Source: Flammeovirga sp. EKP202 (GTDB lineage Bacteria > Bacteroidota > Bacteroidia > Cytophagales > Flammeovirgaceae). Taken from it: a DNA stretch of 50,395 nt. The position numbers were made by a program, and so were the translations under genes. Positions 25,903 through 33,875 of the stretch are shown in pieces (positions within the stretch are counted from its first letter, which is position 1; each line of letters starts with the position of its first letter). A model generated the notes under the pieces. It was not told where the DNA came from. It searched no databases and was given only the letters and a program-made list of their open reading frames with translations. The DNA lies in the NCBI RefSeq assembly GCF_014534745.1, contig NZ_JACVVP010000056.1, positions 1 through 50,395 on the forward strand. The letters run 5' to 3'.

Positions 25903-27054
25903 ATGCTATTCAAAAACAAACAATGGATCATATATCTATTAATATCCTCTTTATCATTCTTAGTTTACAGCTGTACCACCGAAGAAGTCACTCCTTCTAA
26001 TGAAGTTGTTGATAAGGAAATCAGCCTTGGAGATGGAAAAGTATTTAATATGAAATACTTTATGATTTCTATTGAGCAGGTCACTTTTGAGCATTTCCAT
26101 AGGTCTACTGCGAAGATGACACATAATATTAATCAAAATGGTCAAGTAACTGAATCTTATTGGCATCAGATTAACATTGGTACATTTGGTGAAAATATAA
26201 TAACTAGTAAGCACAAAATTGAAGAAAACGGAGTAATTTATAGTTCTACAGCTGAAGCAAGTGGAACTAAAGCATATTATGAATACGAATACAACGAAAA
26301 AGGGCTTATCAACCAAATGACAGTCACTTATAATGATGGTACTGTTAATGTTGATACTTTCGAGTATAATGAATTAAATCAGTTAATTAAAAGAGTACCC
26401 GTTGACCGATATCGATATTATACTTTTACTTATGATTCAGAAAATAGGGTACAAACTTTAGAAGAACACTACGAAAGTAGTAGTAGTTCTTATCTGACAA
26501 AATACTATTATAATGAAAATGGTATGCCTATAAGAGAAGAAGGTGGTAATGGGGTAACCTACACGTATGACAATCAAAATAGAGTTATTGAAACTATATA
26601 CGATTCAGGCTCTCGTGATGAATATATTTATAATGGTGATCAGCTATTGTTGAAATCATATCGTGAAGAAAATGGAGAACTTTCACTAAGTCAAGAAAAG
26701 TTATTTATAAATAAAATCACAAATCAGCAATATTGGCTAAGCTACTGGGATGAATATGCCATAAAAGGTACTTTTGATAGTGAAACACATAAAGTTGTCA
26801 CTAAAGAATACTTCCTAAATAACAATTATAATTTAACATTAGAAGGAAAAAATATAATTGATGTTCGCTATGAAAGTGGACGTGGACGTAAAAAGCAAGA
26901 ATCTTTTTACAAAGCTGATGGGACTAAATTATATGTTTTGAAGCATTCAGATGCTGATCGATTTGACAGAGAAACCACTTATTACAAAGCCGATGGAGTT
27001 ACTGAGATATCATCGAAAGATATCACCGAAGAGTGGATACACAGACTGATTTAA
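25903..27054 (+). CDS. YD-repeat-like lipoprotein, copy A
   Basis: 383-aa lipoprotein with lipobox VYSC (Cys24). After a short Ser/Glu-rich linker it contains tyrosine-rich repeating beta segments, for example YEYEYNEKGLINQMTV, FEYNELNQLIKRV and YTFTYDSENRVQTLEE, the pattern of RHS/YD repeats. The C-terminus ends with a conserved block (NNNYNLTLEGKN, KKQESFYKADGTKLYVL, DITEEWIHRLI). It is clearly paralogous to the next gene along its whole length. No catalytic motif is visible and I cannot assign a function. Its position between the HTCS and a GH3 xylosidase-type gene suggests surface glycan binding or sensing, but it might equally be a passenger. It has its own terminator. Confidence 0.5.
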   Translation: MLFKNKQWIIYLLISSLSFLVYSCTTEEVTPSNEVVDKEISLGDGKVFNMKYFMISIEQVTFEHFHRSTAKMTHNINQNGQVTESYWHQINIGTFGENIITSKHKIEENGVIYSSTAEASGTKAYYEYEYNEKGLINQMTVTYNDGTVNVDTFEYNELNQLIKRVPVDRYRYYTFTYDSENRVQTLEEHYESSSSSYLTKYYYNENGMPIREEGGNGVTYTYDNQNRVIETIYDSGSRDEYIYNGDQLLLKSYREENGELSLSQEKLFINKITNQQYWLSYWDEYAIKGTFDSETHKVVTKEYFLNNNYNLTLEGKNIIDVRYESGRGRKKQESFYKADGTKLYVLKHSDADRFDRETTYYKADGVTEISSKDITEEWIHRLI

Positions 27055-27105
27055 TACTCCTCAGATTTAGAATATTTCAATCACTTCTATAGTGATGCTT
27101 TTGAA

Positions 27106-27137
27106 ACACCTTAATACTCAAATTAAGGTGTTTTTTT
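27106..27137 (+). terminator. Rho-independent terminator after lipoprotein A
   Basis: Arms ACACCTTAAT and ATTAAGGTGT (27106-27131) are followed by a run of T. A similar terminator follows lipoprotein B. Confidence 0.5.
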
Positions 27138-27153
27138 ATTTTAAAATTCTTTT

Positions 27154-27167
27154 TGCAAACGGTTTCA
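27154..27167. promoter_or_regulatory. Conserved near-palindrome TGCAAACGGTTTCA, copy 1
   Basis: The site reads TGAAACCGTTTGCA on the other strand, close to the TGxAAxCGxTTxCA form of LacI/GalR-family operators. An identical 14-mer lies at 28648-28661. Because both sit just after similar terminators, they could be duplicated passengers rather than operators. Confidence 0.5.
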
Positions 27168-27304
27168 TGTTAACAATCAAAAGAAATAGTACCTAAAACT
27201 TCTTAGATAAAAGTAAGTCCACCAAATTGAATGCATACAATTAAGTATTACATACTTTTTTAACAAAAACTTATATACGTAAACTTATTTTCAAACACTC
27301 TCAC

Positions 27305-27347
27305 ATGCTTCATTAGCAAACGCTTAGCAAACTCATAAATGAAGCAT
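27305..27347. promoter_or_regulatory. Inverted repeat with tandem TTAGCAAAC boxes before lipoprotein B
   Basis: ATGCTTCAT (27305-27313) and ATGAAGCAT (27339-27347) flank two direct copies of TTAGCAAAC (27313-27321 and 27324-27332) spaced 11 bases apart, about one helical turn. The first box reads AGCGTTTG on the opposite strand, the core of the inverted 11-mers in the susC control region. The remainder of the 0.33 kb gap shows nothing recognisable. Confidence 0.5.
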
Positions 27348-27383
27348 ACTTTAAATTTAGTGCAAACTTTAATTCTTAACATC

Positions 27384-28568
27384 ATGCAATTTACAAACAA
27401 AAAATGGATGAATTATTTACTAATTTTCTCTTTCGTACTCTTTATTTTCAGCTGTAATAATAAAGATGCTGAACCTTCAAATGACCAAGACGCTATTGAA
27501 CAACCTTCTGACGAAGAACTCGACAATGATGTTGAGATTGAAGAAGGAAAAGTCTTTAATTTGAAATACTTTAAAACTTCTATCGAGCAAATCATCTTTG
27601 ATCCGGTGGAAAGAAAAAGAATGTATATGACACACTCTTTTGATGAAGAAAATATACTTCATGAATCGTATTGGAATTTCTCATTTATTGAATCGTTCGG
27701 TGAAAAAGTGATGATCATGCAGCATTCAAGAGATACCAATGATGTAATCATCAGTTCAACGATTGATATGGATGGTATTCCATTTACATTTGAGTATGAA
27801 TATGATGAGCAAGGCCTTATCAGTGCAATGATAGAAAGTTCCCTAGGTTTTACTGTAAACCGTTATTCTTTTGAGTACAATGAAAAGGATCAACTCATCA
27901 AAAAACAAAATATCACTAATGATATAAGCTATACTTTCACCTATAATTCAGAAGGTAGAATTGTAAGCCTTTCTGAAGAAGATCTTGGTGCCAATCCTAC
28001 AACGTACACTTATAGTTATGGCGCACAAGGAAACTTGATCAAAGAAGAATCTAATAAAGGATATAAGATGGAATACAAGTACGATGGCCAAGGACGAATC
28101 ATAGAAAGTTTTGGTGGATTCGATACTGAAGCTCTTGAGGAATATGAATACCAAAGTAATCAACTTACAATTAAGGTTTATCCTCCTGAATCGAATGGGA
28201 TGACGTACATCAGAAGAGATCAAGTATTTGAAGGTAATATTTCCAACCTGAAATATTCTATCATTTATTTCAATGACTTTGCAGTCAAAAGTTTAATGAG
28301 TTCTCCTTTAAGAGTAGATGAGGTACAATACTTCACTAATAATAATTTTAATCTTACGTTAGTAGGTAATAGCAAAATTGATTCTCGATACGATGGCATT
28401 ATCGGTTTTAAAAAACAAGAATCTATTTACAATGCCAAAGGAGAGAAAATATATGTTATCACTTATAGTGAAAACAGACAGGCGACTTACTTCAAAGGCG
28501 ATGGAACCACTCAGATTTCCGAAGAAGATATCACCGAAATATGGGTTTTACAACTCATCAATTTCTAA
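27384..28568 (+). CDS. YD-repeat-like lipoprotein, copy B
   Basis: 394-aa paralogue of the preceding lipoprotein. I start at 27384 (MQFTNKKWMNYLLIF...) because the sequence around it (AACATCATGCAATT) matches the context of copy A's start (AGCATCATGCTATT) and the signal peptide follows directly; an ATG at 27339 would add 15 residues. The lipobox is FIFSC. An acidic linker (rich in Asp and Glu) precedes tyrosine-rich YD-like repeats (FEYEYDEQGLISAMI, FEYNEKDQLIKKQ, YTFTYNSEGRIVSLSEE). The C-terminal block NNNFNLTL...KKQESIYNAKGEKIYVI...DITEIWVLQLI parallels copy A. The acidic linker is longer than in copy A and the repeat faces have diverged, suggesting an old duplication. Function unknown; probably exported and membrane-anchored. 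Confidence 0.5.
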   Translation: MQFTNKKWMNYLLIFSFVLFIFSCNNKDAEPSNDQDAIEQPSDEELDNDVEIEEGKVFNLKYFKTSIEQIIFDPVERKRMYMTHSFDEENILHESYWNFSFIESFGEKVMIMQHSRDTNDVIISSTIDMDGIPFTFEYEYDEQGLISAMIESSLGFTVNRYSFEYNEKDQLIKKQNITNDISYTFTYNSEGRIVSLSEEDLGANPTTYTYSYGAQGNLIKEESNKGYKMEYKYDGQGRIIESFGGFDTEALEEYEYQSNQLTIKVYPPESNGMTYIRRDQVFEGNISNLKYSIIYFNDFAVKSLMSSPLRVDEVQYFTNNNFNLTLVGNSKIDSRYDGIIGFKKQESIYNAKGEKIYVITYSENRQATYFKGDGTTQISEEDITEIWVLQLINF

Positions 28569-28601
28569 TCAAAATGCTTTGATAGGACTTCAATATTTAA
28601 A

Positions 28602-28632
28602 ACATCTTAATTCTAATTAAGGTGTTTTTTTA
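28602..28632 (+). terminator. Rho-independent terminator after lipoprotein B
   Basis: ACATCTTAATT pairs with AATTAAGGTGT (one wobble) and is followed by a T run. The hairpin and the roughly 40 bases after it resemble the region following lipoprotein A, consistent with tandem duplication. Confidence 0.5.
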
Positions 28633-28647
28633 TTAAAAACTCCTTTT

Positions 28648-28661
28648 TGCAAACGGTTTCA
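28648..28661. promoter_or_regulatory. Conserved near-palindrome TGCAAACGGTTTCA, copy 2
   Basis: Identical to the site at 27154-27167, about 100 bases upstream of the GH3 xylosidase-type gene. It could be a LacI-family-like operator for that gene, or simply a copy carried by the duplication of the lipoprotein unit. Confidence 0.5.
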
Positions 28662-28759
28662 TGTTAATAACAGTAAGAAAAGTAACCCAGAATTTTGAAA
28701 GATAGATATGTGTCAGCGAAATTGATGAGGACAATTAACTACAACCCTAGAATGAATGA

Positions 28760-30973
28760 ATGAACATGAACAGACAATTTTTTATTATCTTAATTTTAAA
28801 TGTATTTACCGTAACTTCACTAACATTTGCTCAACAACCGTGGTCTAACACTTCCCTTCCTATGGAGGAAAGAGTCGACTTGTTGGTACAAGCAATGACA
28901 TTGGAGGAAAAAATTGGACAGCTGGGCAATGCTGCTCCGGCCATTGAGAGACTTGGCCTTCCGGAATACAATTGGTGGAATGAAGCATTACATGGAGTTG
29001 CAAGAAATGGAAGAGCAACAATCTTCCCTCAAGCAATTGGAATGGCCGCTACTTTCGACAAAGACTTAATTCACGAAGTGGCTTCTGCTATTGGTAAAGA
29101 AGCTAGAGCAAAGTATCAAATCTCTCAGTCCATCGGCAACCGTACCATGTACTCTGGACTTACATTTTGGACACCAAATGTCAATATCTTCAGAGACCCA
29201 AGATGGGGACGTGGACAGGAAACGTATGGTGAAGATCCTTATTTGACTTCTCAAATCGGTATTCAATTTGTAAAAGGTTTACAGGGTAATGATCCAAAGT
29301 ACCTACAAGCTTCTGCATGTGCCAAACACTATGCAGTACACTCAGGTCCTGAAGCACTCAGACATGAGTTTGATGTTTCTGTATCTAAGCAAGATCTTTA
29401 TGAAACGTATCTTCCGGCTTTTAAAGCATTGGTAACAGAAGCAGATGTTGAATCTGTAATGGGTGCCTACAACAGAGTATACGGAGACCCTGCTTGTGGA
29501 AGTGACTTATTACTCAATGAGATTCTTAGAAAGGATTGGGGATTTGACGGGCACGTGGTGTCAGACTGTGGTGCCATTGAAGATTTCTTCAAATATCACA
29601 AAACCTCAAAAGGACCAAAAGAAGCAGCCGCTTTGGCTTTAAAAATGGGCACGAACCTAAACTGCGGTTGGGTTTATCAAGCACATTTGAAAGGAGCTAT
29701 TGAAGACGGTTTAGTAGACGAAAGCATGGTAGACCAACGCTTGAAGGAGTTGATGATGACACGCTTCAAATTAGGTTTCTTTGATCCGGTAAACATGAAT
29801 CCTTTCAATGCTGTAGACGAGTCAGTGATTGAGAGCGAAGCACACCAACAATTGTCGTACAACACGGCAGTTAAATCATTAGTTTTATTGAAAAATAAGA
29901 ATAATGTTTTACCACTGAACAAAGAAATCAGAAACCTCTACGTTGTAGGTCCGAATGCAAGTTCTACTGAAGTTCTTTTAGGAAACTACTATGGTCTAGC
30001 GGCCAATACTGTTTCCATCTTAGATGGTATTGTGGGGAATGTGAGTAAAGGAACAACAATTGAGTACAAGCAAGGTATTTTATTGGACGAACCTAATAAA
30101 AACCCTATTGACTGGGCTACTGGTGCAGCTCGAAGTGCTGATGCTTGTATTGCTGTTATGGGGATTTCTCCTCTATTGGAAGGGGAAGAAGGGGAAGCCA
30201 TTGCCTCTACAACAAAAGGTGATAGAATCGCACTTGGTTTACCACAAAATCAAATTGACTTCTTAAAGAAGATCAAAAAGGATAGTGACAAGCCTTTGAT
30301 TTTAGTACTTACGGGTGGATCTCCAGTGGTACTGCCTGAAATGGAAGAAATTGCTGATGCGATTTTATTTGTTTGGTACCCTGGTCAAATGGGTGGACAA
30401 GCTGTAGGTGATGTATTATTTGGAAAAGTTTCTCCTTCAGGAAAGTTACCGATTACTTTCCCTGCTTCTTTAGATCAGCTTCCGGATTATGAAGATTACA
30501 CGATGAAAGGTAGAACGTATCGTTATATGACTGAAAAACCGTTATTTCCTTTCGGATATGGTCAGACTTATAGTACTTTCGAAATTGAAAGTTTGACAGC
30601 TTCTACTGAAAAAGTGAAAGCCAATGAAGACGTTGAATTAGAAGTAAAAGTCAAAAATACAGGTGACTTTGATGCTGAGGACGTGATTCAAATTTACTTG
30701 ACAGAGTATCAGGCTGATTTTGATACACCTATTCAATCATTGAAAAAGTTTGAAAGAGTAGTATTGAAAGCTGGTGAAACTAAAACACTTCGCTTCACAT
30801 TAACTCCTGAAGATCGCTCTGTTTTCAATAATGAAGGACAGTTAGTACAATCTTCTGGGACTGTGAAAGTGATTGCTGCGGATGCTTCTCCTGGTACAAG
30901 AAGTGAGGAGTTAGGTTATGCTAAAAAGGAATTAGTATTGAAAATTAAAGGTGGTGGAAAAGTAATTCAGTAA
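28760..30973 (+). CDS. GH3 family glycosidase, beta-xylosidase type
   Basis: 737-aa secreted GH3 enzyme with a signal peptide ending TFAQ. The ATG at 28766 two codons downstream is an equally good start. The N-terminal barrel carries the beta-xylosidase-type signature EYNWWNEALHGVAR (69-82), FWTPNVNIFRDPRWGRGQETYGEDPYL (shown in two parts: FWTPNVNIF and RDPRWGRGQETYGEDPYL), ACAKHYAVHSGPE, and the nucleophile Asp269 in VVSDCGAIEDF. A C-terminal (alpha/beta)6 domain (MGISPLLEGEEGE; VWYPGQMGGQAVGDVLFG) and a fibronectin-III-like domain follow. The length is normal for the family. The WWNEALHG/SDCGAI combination is typical of xylan 1,4-beta-xylosidases and alpha-arabinofuranosidase/xylosidases, which strengthens the xylose-glycan hypothesis. 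It stands alone on its strand after lipoprotein B, and its stop codon abuts repeat copy 2. Confidence 0.5.
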   Translation: MNMNRQFFIILILNVFTVTSLTFAQQPWSNTSLPMEERVDLLVQAMTLEEKIGQLGNAAPAIERLGLPEYNWWNEALHGVARNGRATIFPQAIGMAATFDKDLIHEVASAIGKEARAKYQISQSIGNRTMYSGLTFWTPNVNIFRDPRWGRGQETYGEDPYLTSQIGIQFVKGLQGNDPKYLQASACAKHYAVHSGPEALRHEFDVSVSKQDLYETYLPAFKALVTEADVESVMGAYNRVYGDPACGSDLLLNEILRKDWGFDGHVVSDCGAIEDFFKYHKTSKGPKEAAALALKMGTNLNCGWVYQAHLKGAIEDGLVDESMVDQRLKELMMTRFKLGFFDPVNMNPFNAVDESVIESEAHQQLSYNTAVKSLVLLKNKNNVLPLNKEIRNLYVVGPNASSTEVLLGNYYGLAANTVSILDGIVGNVSKGTTIEYKQGILLDEPNKNPIDWATGAARSADACIAVMGISPLLEGEEGEAIASTTKGDRIALGLPQNQIDFLKKIKKDSDKPLILVLTGGSPVVLPEMEEIADAILFVWYPGQMGGQAVGDVLFGKVSPSGKLPITFPASLDQLPDYEDYTMKGRTYRYMTEKPLFPFGYGQTYSTFEIESLTASTEKVKANEDVELEVKVKNTGDFDAEDVIQIYLTEYQADFDTPIQSLKKFERVVLKAGETKTLRFTLTPEDRSVFNNEGQLVQSSGTVKVIAADASPGTRSEELGYAKKELVLKIKGGGKVIQ

Positions 30974-31364
30974 TACACTGTAAACTAAGTTTTTATTATT
31001 TATAGTGTTTAGAAATCTGGAGATTTCTGATGATCTGAAGGACACGAATGACGCTAACGCTTAACATTCGCGCCAGTGAGCTTTCTACCCTTTTAGTTTG
31101 GTAGTATTACTCCGGCCTTGAAGGGAAAAGCGTGAAGAATTTCATGAATTGAGCCGTTAAAAATGATTTTGCTGTCTGAGCGCAGCGAGTTTAAAATCAT
31201 TTAGGCGAAAGGAATGGAATTTAGCTTTTGACTTCTAAGCCTAGATTTTTTGCTTCGTTTTTCATCAATGGAAAAATGAAGAAGAAAGAAGATTGAAAGT
31301 AGACCCTATAAATGCTTGTAGAAAGACGAGTTGAAGGTTGAACATAATTTAGTTTACTTTACAC
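30974..31364 (+). repeat. Intergenic repeat family, copy 2 (full length, about 391 bp)
   Basis: Left end TACACTGTAAACTAAGTT, right end (reverse complement) TGTAAAGTAAACTAAATT. The interior is nearly the same as copy 1, including the CGAATGACGCTAACGCTTAA hairpin core and the AAATGATTTT / AAAATCATTT stem around GAGCGCAGCGAG. It begins on the base after the GH3 stop codon. The strong similarity of a non-coding interior 9.7 kb away from copy 1 points to recent spread or selection on structure. Confidence 0.5.
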
Positions 31365-31378
31365 ACATCAGAATATAA

Positions 31379-31417
31379 AAATGCCGTTTTATCTGTGATT
31401 TTGATAAAACGGCATTT
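31379..31417. terminator. Strong bidirectional terminator
   Basis: Perfect 15-bp arms AAATGCCGTTTTATC (31379-31393) and GATAAAACGGCATTT (31403-31417), with A and T runs outside on either side. It lies just past the stop of the leftward lipoprotein and can serve that gene as well as transcripts coming from the GH3 side. Confidence 0.5.
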
Positions 31418-31423
31418 TTGCAT

Positions 31424-31885
31424 CTACATATTTTCTTTGATCAAAGTGGCTACTTCTCTTTCAATAGGATCATAGATTACAATTTTGTCCTCGGACATCG
31501 AAACAACATCCACATTAAAGATATCCCCTTCTGATACTACTTTCATCTTCTTTCCTAATTCTACCCACTCCCAACTGGCCACAATATCAGTGACCTCAAC
31601 TTCACAAGAAATACCCATTTCGTCTTCAGAGGCTCCATCTACAAAAGTAGTAATCACAAGAATGGATTGTGTAAGTAATGTACCATCTTCTTTAAATTGC
31701 ATTGATGCAAAATATTCTTGCTCATTACATTCTGCAATAGACTCTTCAACGATCCAAGTTGGGCCTATTAATAGGGCTGCCAACTCTTCCTCTTCAGAAG
31801 GTTTGACTTCATCATCACTATCAAAACAAGATTGCAGTAAAAATAAATTAAGGAATAAAACAACAAGCAATAACAGCTTTCTCAT
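31424..31885 (-). CDS. Small lipoprotein, lipocalin-like
   Basis: 153-aa lipoprotein with lipobox LLQSC (Cys20), followed by an acidic linker (DSDDEVKPSEEEE). The rest looks like a small beta-barrel of the lipocalin-like domain type common in Bacteroidota: LIGPTWIVEES near the start, FKEDGTLL in the middle, WEWVELGKKMKVV, and a final strand (DKIVIYDPIEREVATLIKE). Two cysteines (in IAECNE and ISCEVE) could form a disulfide. The ligand and function are unknown. It is monocistronic, facing left into a strong terminator. Confidence 0.5.
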   Translation of the reverse strand: MRKLLLLVVLFLNLFLLQSCFDSDDEVKPSEEEELAALLIGPTWIVEESIAECNEQEYFASMQFKEDGTLLTQSILVITTFVDGASEDEMGISCEVEVTDIVASWEWVELGKKMKVVSEGDIFNVDVVSMSEDKIVIYDPIEREVATLIKENM

Positions 31886-32018
31886 AATAGTTAAAGTTTG
31901 GCTAAATAATAGTTTTAATTCATTTGTGATTGGTAGTTTTTGGGATCGCTATAAATCACAAATTACGCCCCAAAGCTAAACCTTTTAAGGAAGAAGAAAA
32001 ACAAAAAATCAATAAAAA

Positions 32019-32048
32019 AATCCTGATCAGCCAACACTCATCAGGATT
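32019..32048 (-). terminator. Terminator of the gldF-polyprenyl synthase transcript
   Basis: Arms AATCCTGAT (32019-32027) and ATCAGGATT (32040-32048). On the minus strand the stem is followed by a T run (plus-strand A tract 32014-32020), a proper leftward intrinsic terminator. The rest of 31886-32018 shows nothing recognisable. Confidence 0.5.
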
Positions 32049-32076
32049 CTTATTATTCCTTACCAATCATCCGAAA

Positions 32077-33057
32077 TTAGTGATCTCTATTCTGTAAATA
32101 GATACCAAACTCTTTCAATAATTGTTTTTTATCTTCTGTAATTTCCAAGCGTTCTAATGCTTTGAAACCCTTATTAAAATACTCATTTGCTCTGTTTGTA
32201 GCCATTTGTTTGATACCCAAACGATCATAAATAGCAGTTACAGCCTTTACTTTCTCAGCCTTATCGAAATCAGTTTTGTGCAGCCAGTAATTCAATTCTT
32301 CAGCATCTTTTCCTTCCGCTTGCTTTAATGCTTGAATCAACATTAAAGTCTTCTTATTGGAAATGATGTCTCCACCTACTTGCTTACCAAACTTTTCCTG
32401 ATCGGCATACACATCTAAAATATCATCATTCAATTGGAAACCTAAACCTACATTCACACCAAACTCCTCGATCACTGCAGACTGCTCATCAGAAGCACCT
32501 CCAATCAAAGCCCCAAGTCGTAATGCAAAACCAACCAAAACGGCTGTTTTCAAACGAATCATATTGATATATTCTTCCTCTCCCACTTCATCTCTCTCCT
32601 CAAAGTCCATATCAAATTGTTGCCCTTCGCACACCTCTTGTGCACACTTATTGAAAAGTTCGATGGCTGATCTCAGCATTGAATCTTCTACCTTAATGAT
32701 ATGTTCGTAAGCTTTGACAAACATCACATCACCAGAAAGGATACCAATATTGGGGTTCCACTTTTTATGAACTGTGGTATGTCCTCTTCTCAACGGAGCT
32801 TCATCCATAATATCATCGTGCATTAAAGTAAAATTGTGAAACACTTCTACTCCAATGGCCGGTTCCATTGCTTTTTGATAATCTTCATCAAAAACATAGC
32901 ACCCCAACAATGTCAATGCAGGACGAAGGCGTTTTCCGCCTAGCGATAAAATATAACGTAAAGGTTCGTAAAGGTTTTCTGGTGCTTCACCAAACCTCTT
33001 CTTTTCCAGTTCTTTTGCAAGTAGTACACCTGCGTCTTTTATATCAAATGATGTCAT
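32077..33057 (-). CDS. Polyprenyl (geranylgeranyl/farnesyl-type) diphosphate synthase
   Basis: 326-aa all-helical prenyltransferase that condenses isopentenyl diphosphate with allylic diphosphates, probably giving a short-chain product for quinone, carotenoid or lipid precursors in the cytoplasm. The motifs are complete: GGKRLRP (40-46), the first Asp-rich motif DDIMD (81-85) followed by LRRG, and the second motif QLNDDILD with a downstream GKQVGGDI. The residues before the first motif (His75, Phe77 and nearby) set chain length; aromatic residues there suggest C15-C20 products. It starts 9 bases after the gldF stop and is very probably co-transcribed with it. Confidence 0.5.
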   Translation of the reverse strand: MTSFDIKDAGVLLAKELEKKRFGEAPENLYEPLRYILSLGGKRLRPALTLLGCYVFDEDYQKAMEPAIGVEVFHNFTLMHDDIMDEAPLRRGHTTVHKKWNPNIGILSGDVMFVKAYEHIIKVEDSMLRSAIELFNKCAQEVCEGQQFDMDFEERDEVGEEEYINMIRLKTAVLVGFALRLGALIGGASDEQSAVIEEFGVNVGLGFQLNDDILDVYADQEKFGKQVGGDIISNKKTLMLIQALKQAEGKDAEELNYWLHKTDFDKAEKVKAVTAIYDRLGIKQMATNRANEYFNKGFKALERLEITEDKKQLLKEFGIYLQNRDH

Positions 33058-33066
33058 CTTTTATAA

Positions 33067-33798
33067 TTATTCCCAGCGTCTGCTACCAATAGATAATTTT
33101 GCCAGACTTAAGGCGATTCCAATTAAACTAAAAAAATAAAGTATATCACGAGAATCAATCAATCCTCTACTTAATGATCTATAATGGAAGTCAATTCCCC
33201 ATAATCCAATACCGTAAGCATAATCACCCAAAGCAGGAATAGAAGCTACTGACGAGATGCCATCATAGCAGATAAAACAAAAAACAACCGCTACAATAAA
33301 AGAGACGATTTGACTTGATGTAATTGACGATGCAAATACACCAATGGCGGCAAATCCACCTGATAAGAAAATTAGTCCAACATAAGATCCCATCACTGCT
33401 GCCGTATCAATATTTCCTTTTGGAGCACCCAACTCATAGACCGAAAAGTAATAAATCACCGTGGGAATCAGTGCTAATACAGCTGTCATCCAAGCGGCAA
33501 AAAACTTACCTCCTATGATCTGAAAGTCGGTGAGCGGTCTTGTAAATAATAATTCCAAAGTACCTGTCTTTTTCTCCTCTGCCAATCCTCTCATGGTGAT
33601 GGCAGGAAGTAAAAACATAAATACATAAGGGGCTACATTAAACAATGGATCTAAAGAAGAAAAACGGCCTTCTAAGATACTTGTCTGAGGAAAAACCCAA
33701 ACAAACATTCCCATCATTACTAAAAAGACGGCCATTACCAAATACCCTAATACGGCACTAAAAAAACTACTTAATTCTCTTTGAAAAATTTGCCACAT
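33067..33798 (-). CDS. gldF: GldF-like ABC transporter permease (gliding motility / type IX associated)
   Basis: 243-aa membrane protein with about six transmembrane segments, resembling GldF of gliding Bacteroidota throughout: an N-terminal REL-SSFFSA-LGYLV segment, VWVFPQTSILEGR, PYVFMFLLPAITMRGLAEEKKTGTLELLFTRPLTD (two parts here: PYVFMFLLPAITMRGLAEE and KKTGTLELLFTRPLTD) and YYFSVYELGAPKGNID. GldF and GldG form the membrane part of an ABC transporter with ATPase GldA, needed for gliding in some Flavobacteria. The usual partner gldG is not the next gene; the polyprenyl synthase takes its place. No gldA is in the window. The family call is confident. The motility role is inferred, since some gliders do without this transporter. 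Confidence 0.5.
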   Translation of the reverse strand: MWQIFQRELSSFFSAVLGYLVMAVFLVMMGMFVWVFPQTSILEGRFSSLDPLFNVAPYVFMFLLPAITMRGLAEEKKTGTLELLFTRPLTDFQIIGGKFFAAWMTAVLALIPTVIYYFSVYELGAPKGNIDTAAVMGSYVGLIFLSGGFAAIGVFASSITSSQIVSFIVAVVFCFICYDGISSVASIPALGDYAYGIGLWGIDFHYRSLSRGLIDSRDILYFFSLIGIALSLAKLSIGSRRWE

Positions 33799-33815
33799 AC
33801 ATTAAAAAAATTTAC

Positions 33816-33867
33816 GATAAACGCATTGGTTTATCATGACTTTGTGGATAGACGTATTGGCCTATCC
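33816..33867. repeat. Tandem pair of related stem-loops
   Basis: Unit 1 (33816-33835) is GATAAAC-n6-GTTTATC; unit 2 (33846-33867) is GGATAG-n10-CTATCC. The two share the pattern GATARACGYATTGGYYTATC (Y = C/T) and sit 30 bases apart between gldF and the DUF4251 gene. They look like REP-type palindromes or tandem RNA hairpins. Confidence 0.5.
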
Positions 33868-33875
33868 GCTTTCAA

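Noticed and set aside
27055-28759. Possible CRISPR or short tandem array around the duplicated lipoprotein flanks
   Set aside because: There are only two copies, 1.5 kb apart, explained by gene duplication; no regular repeat-spacer structure.
31485-31979. Rightward open frame of 164 codons
   Set aside because: It is antisense to the lipocalin-like lipoprotein, which has a signal peptide, lipobox and terminator.
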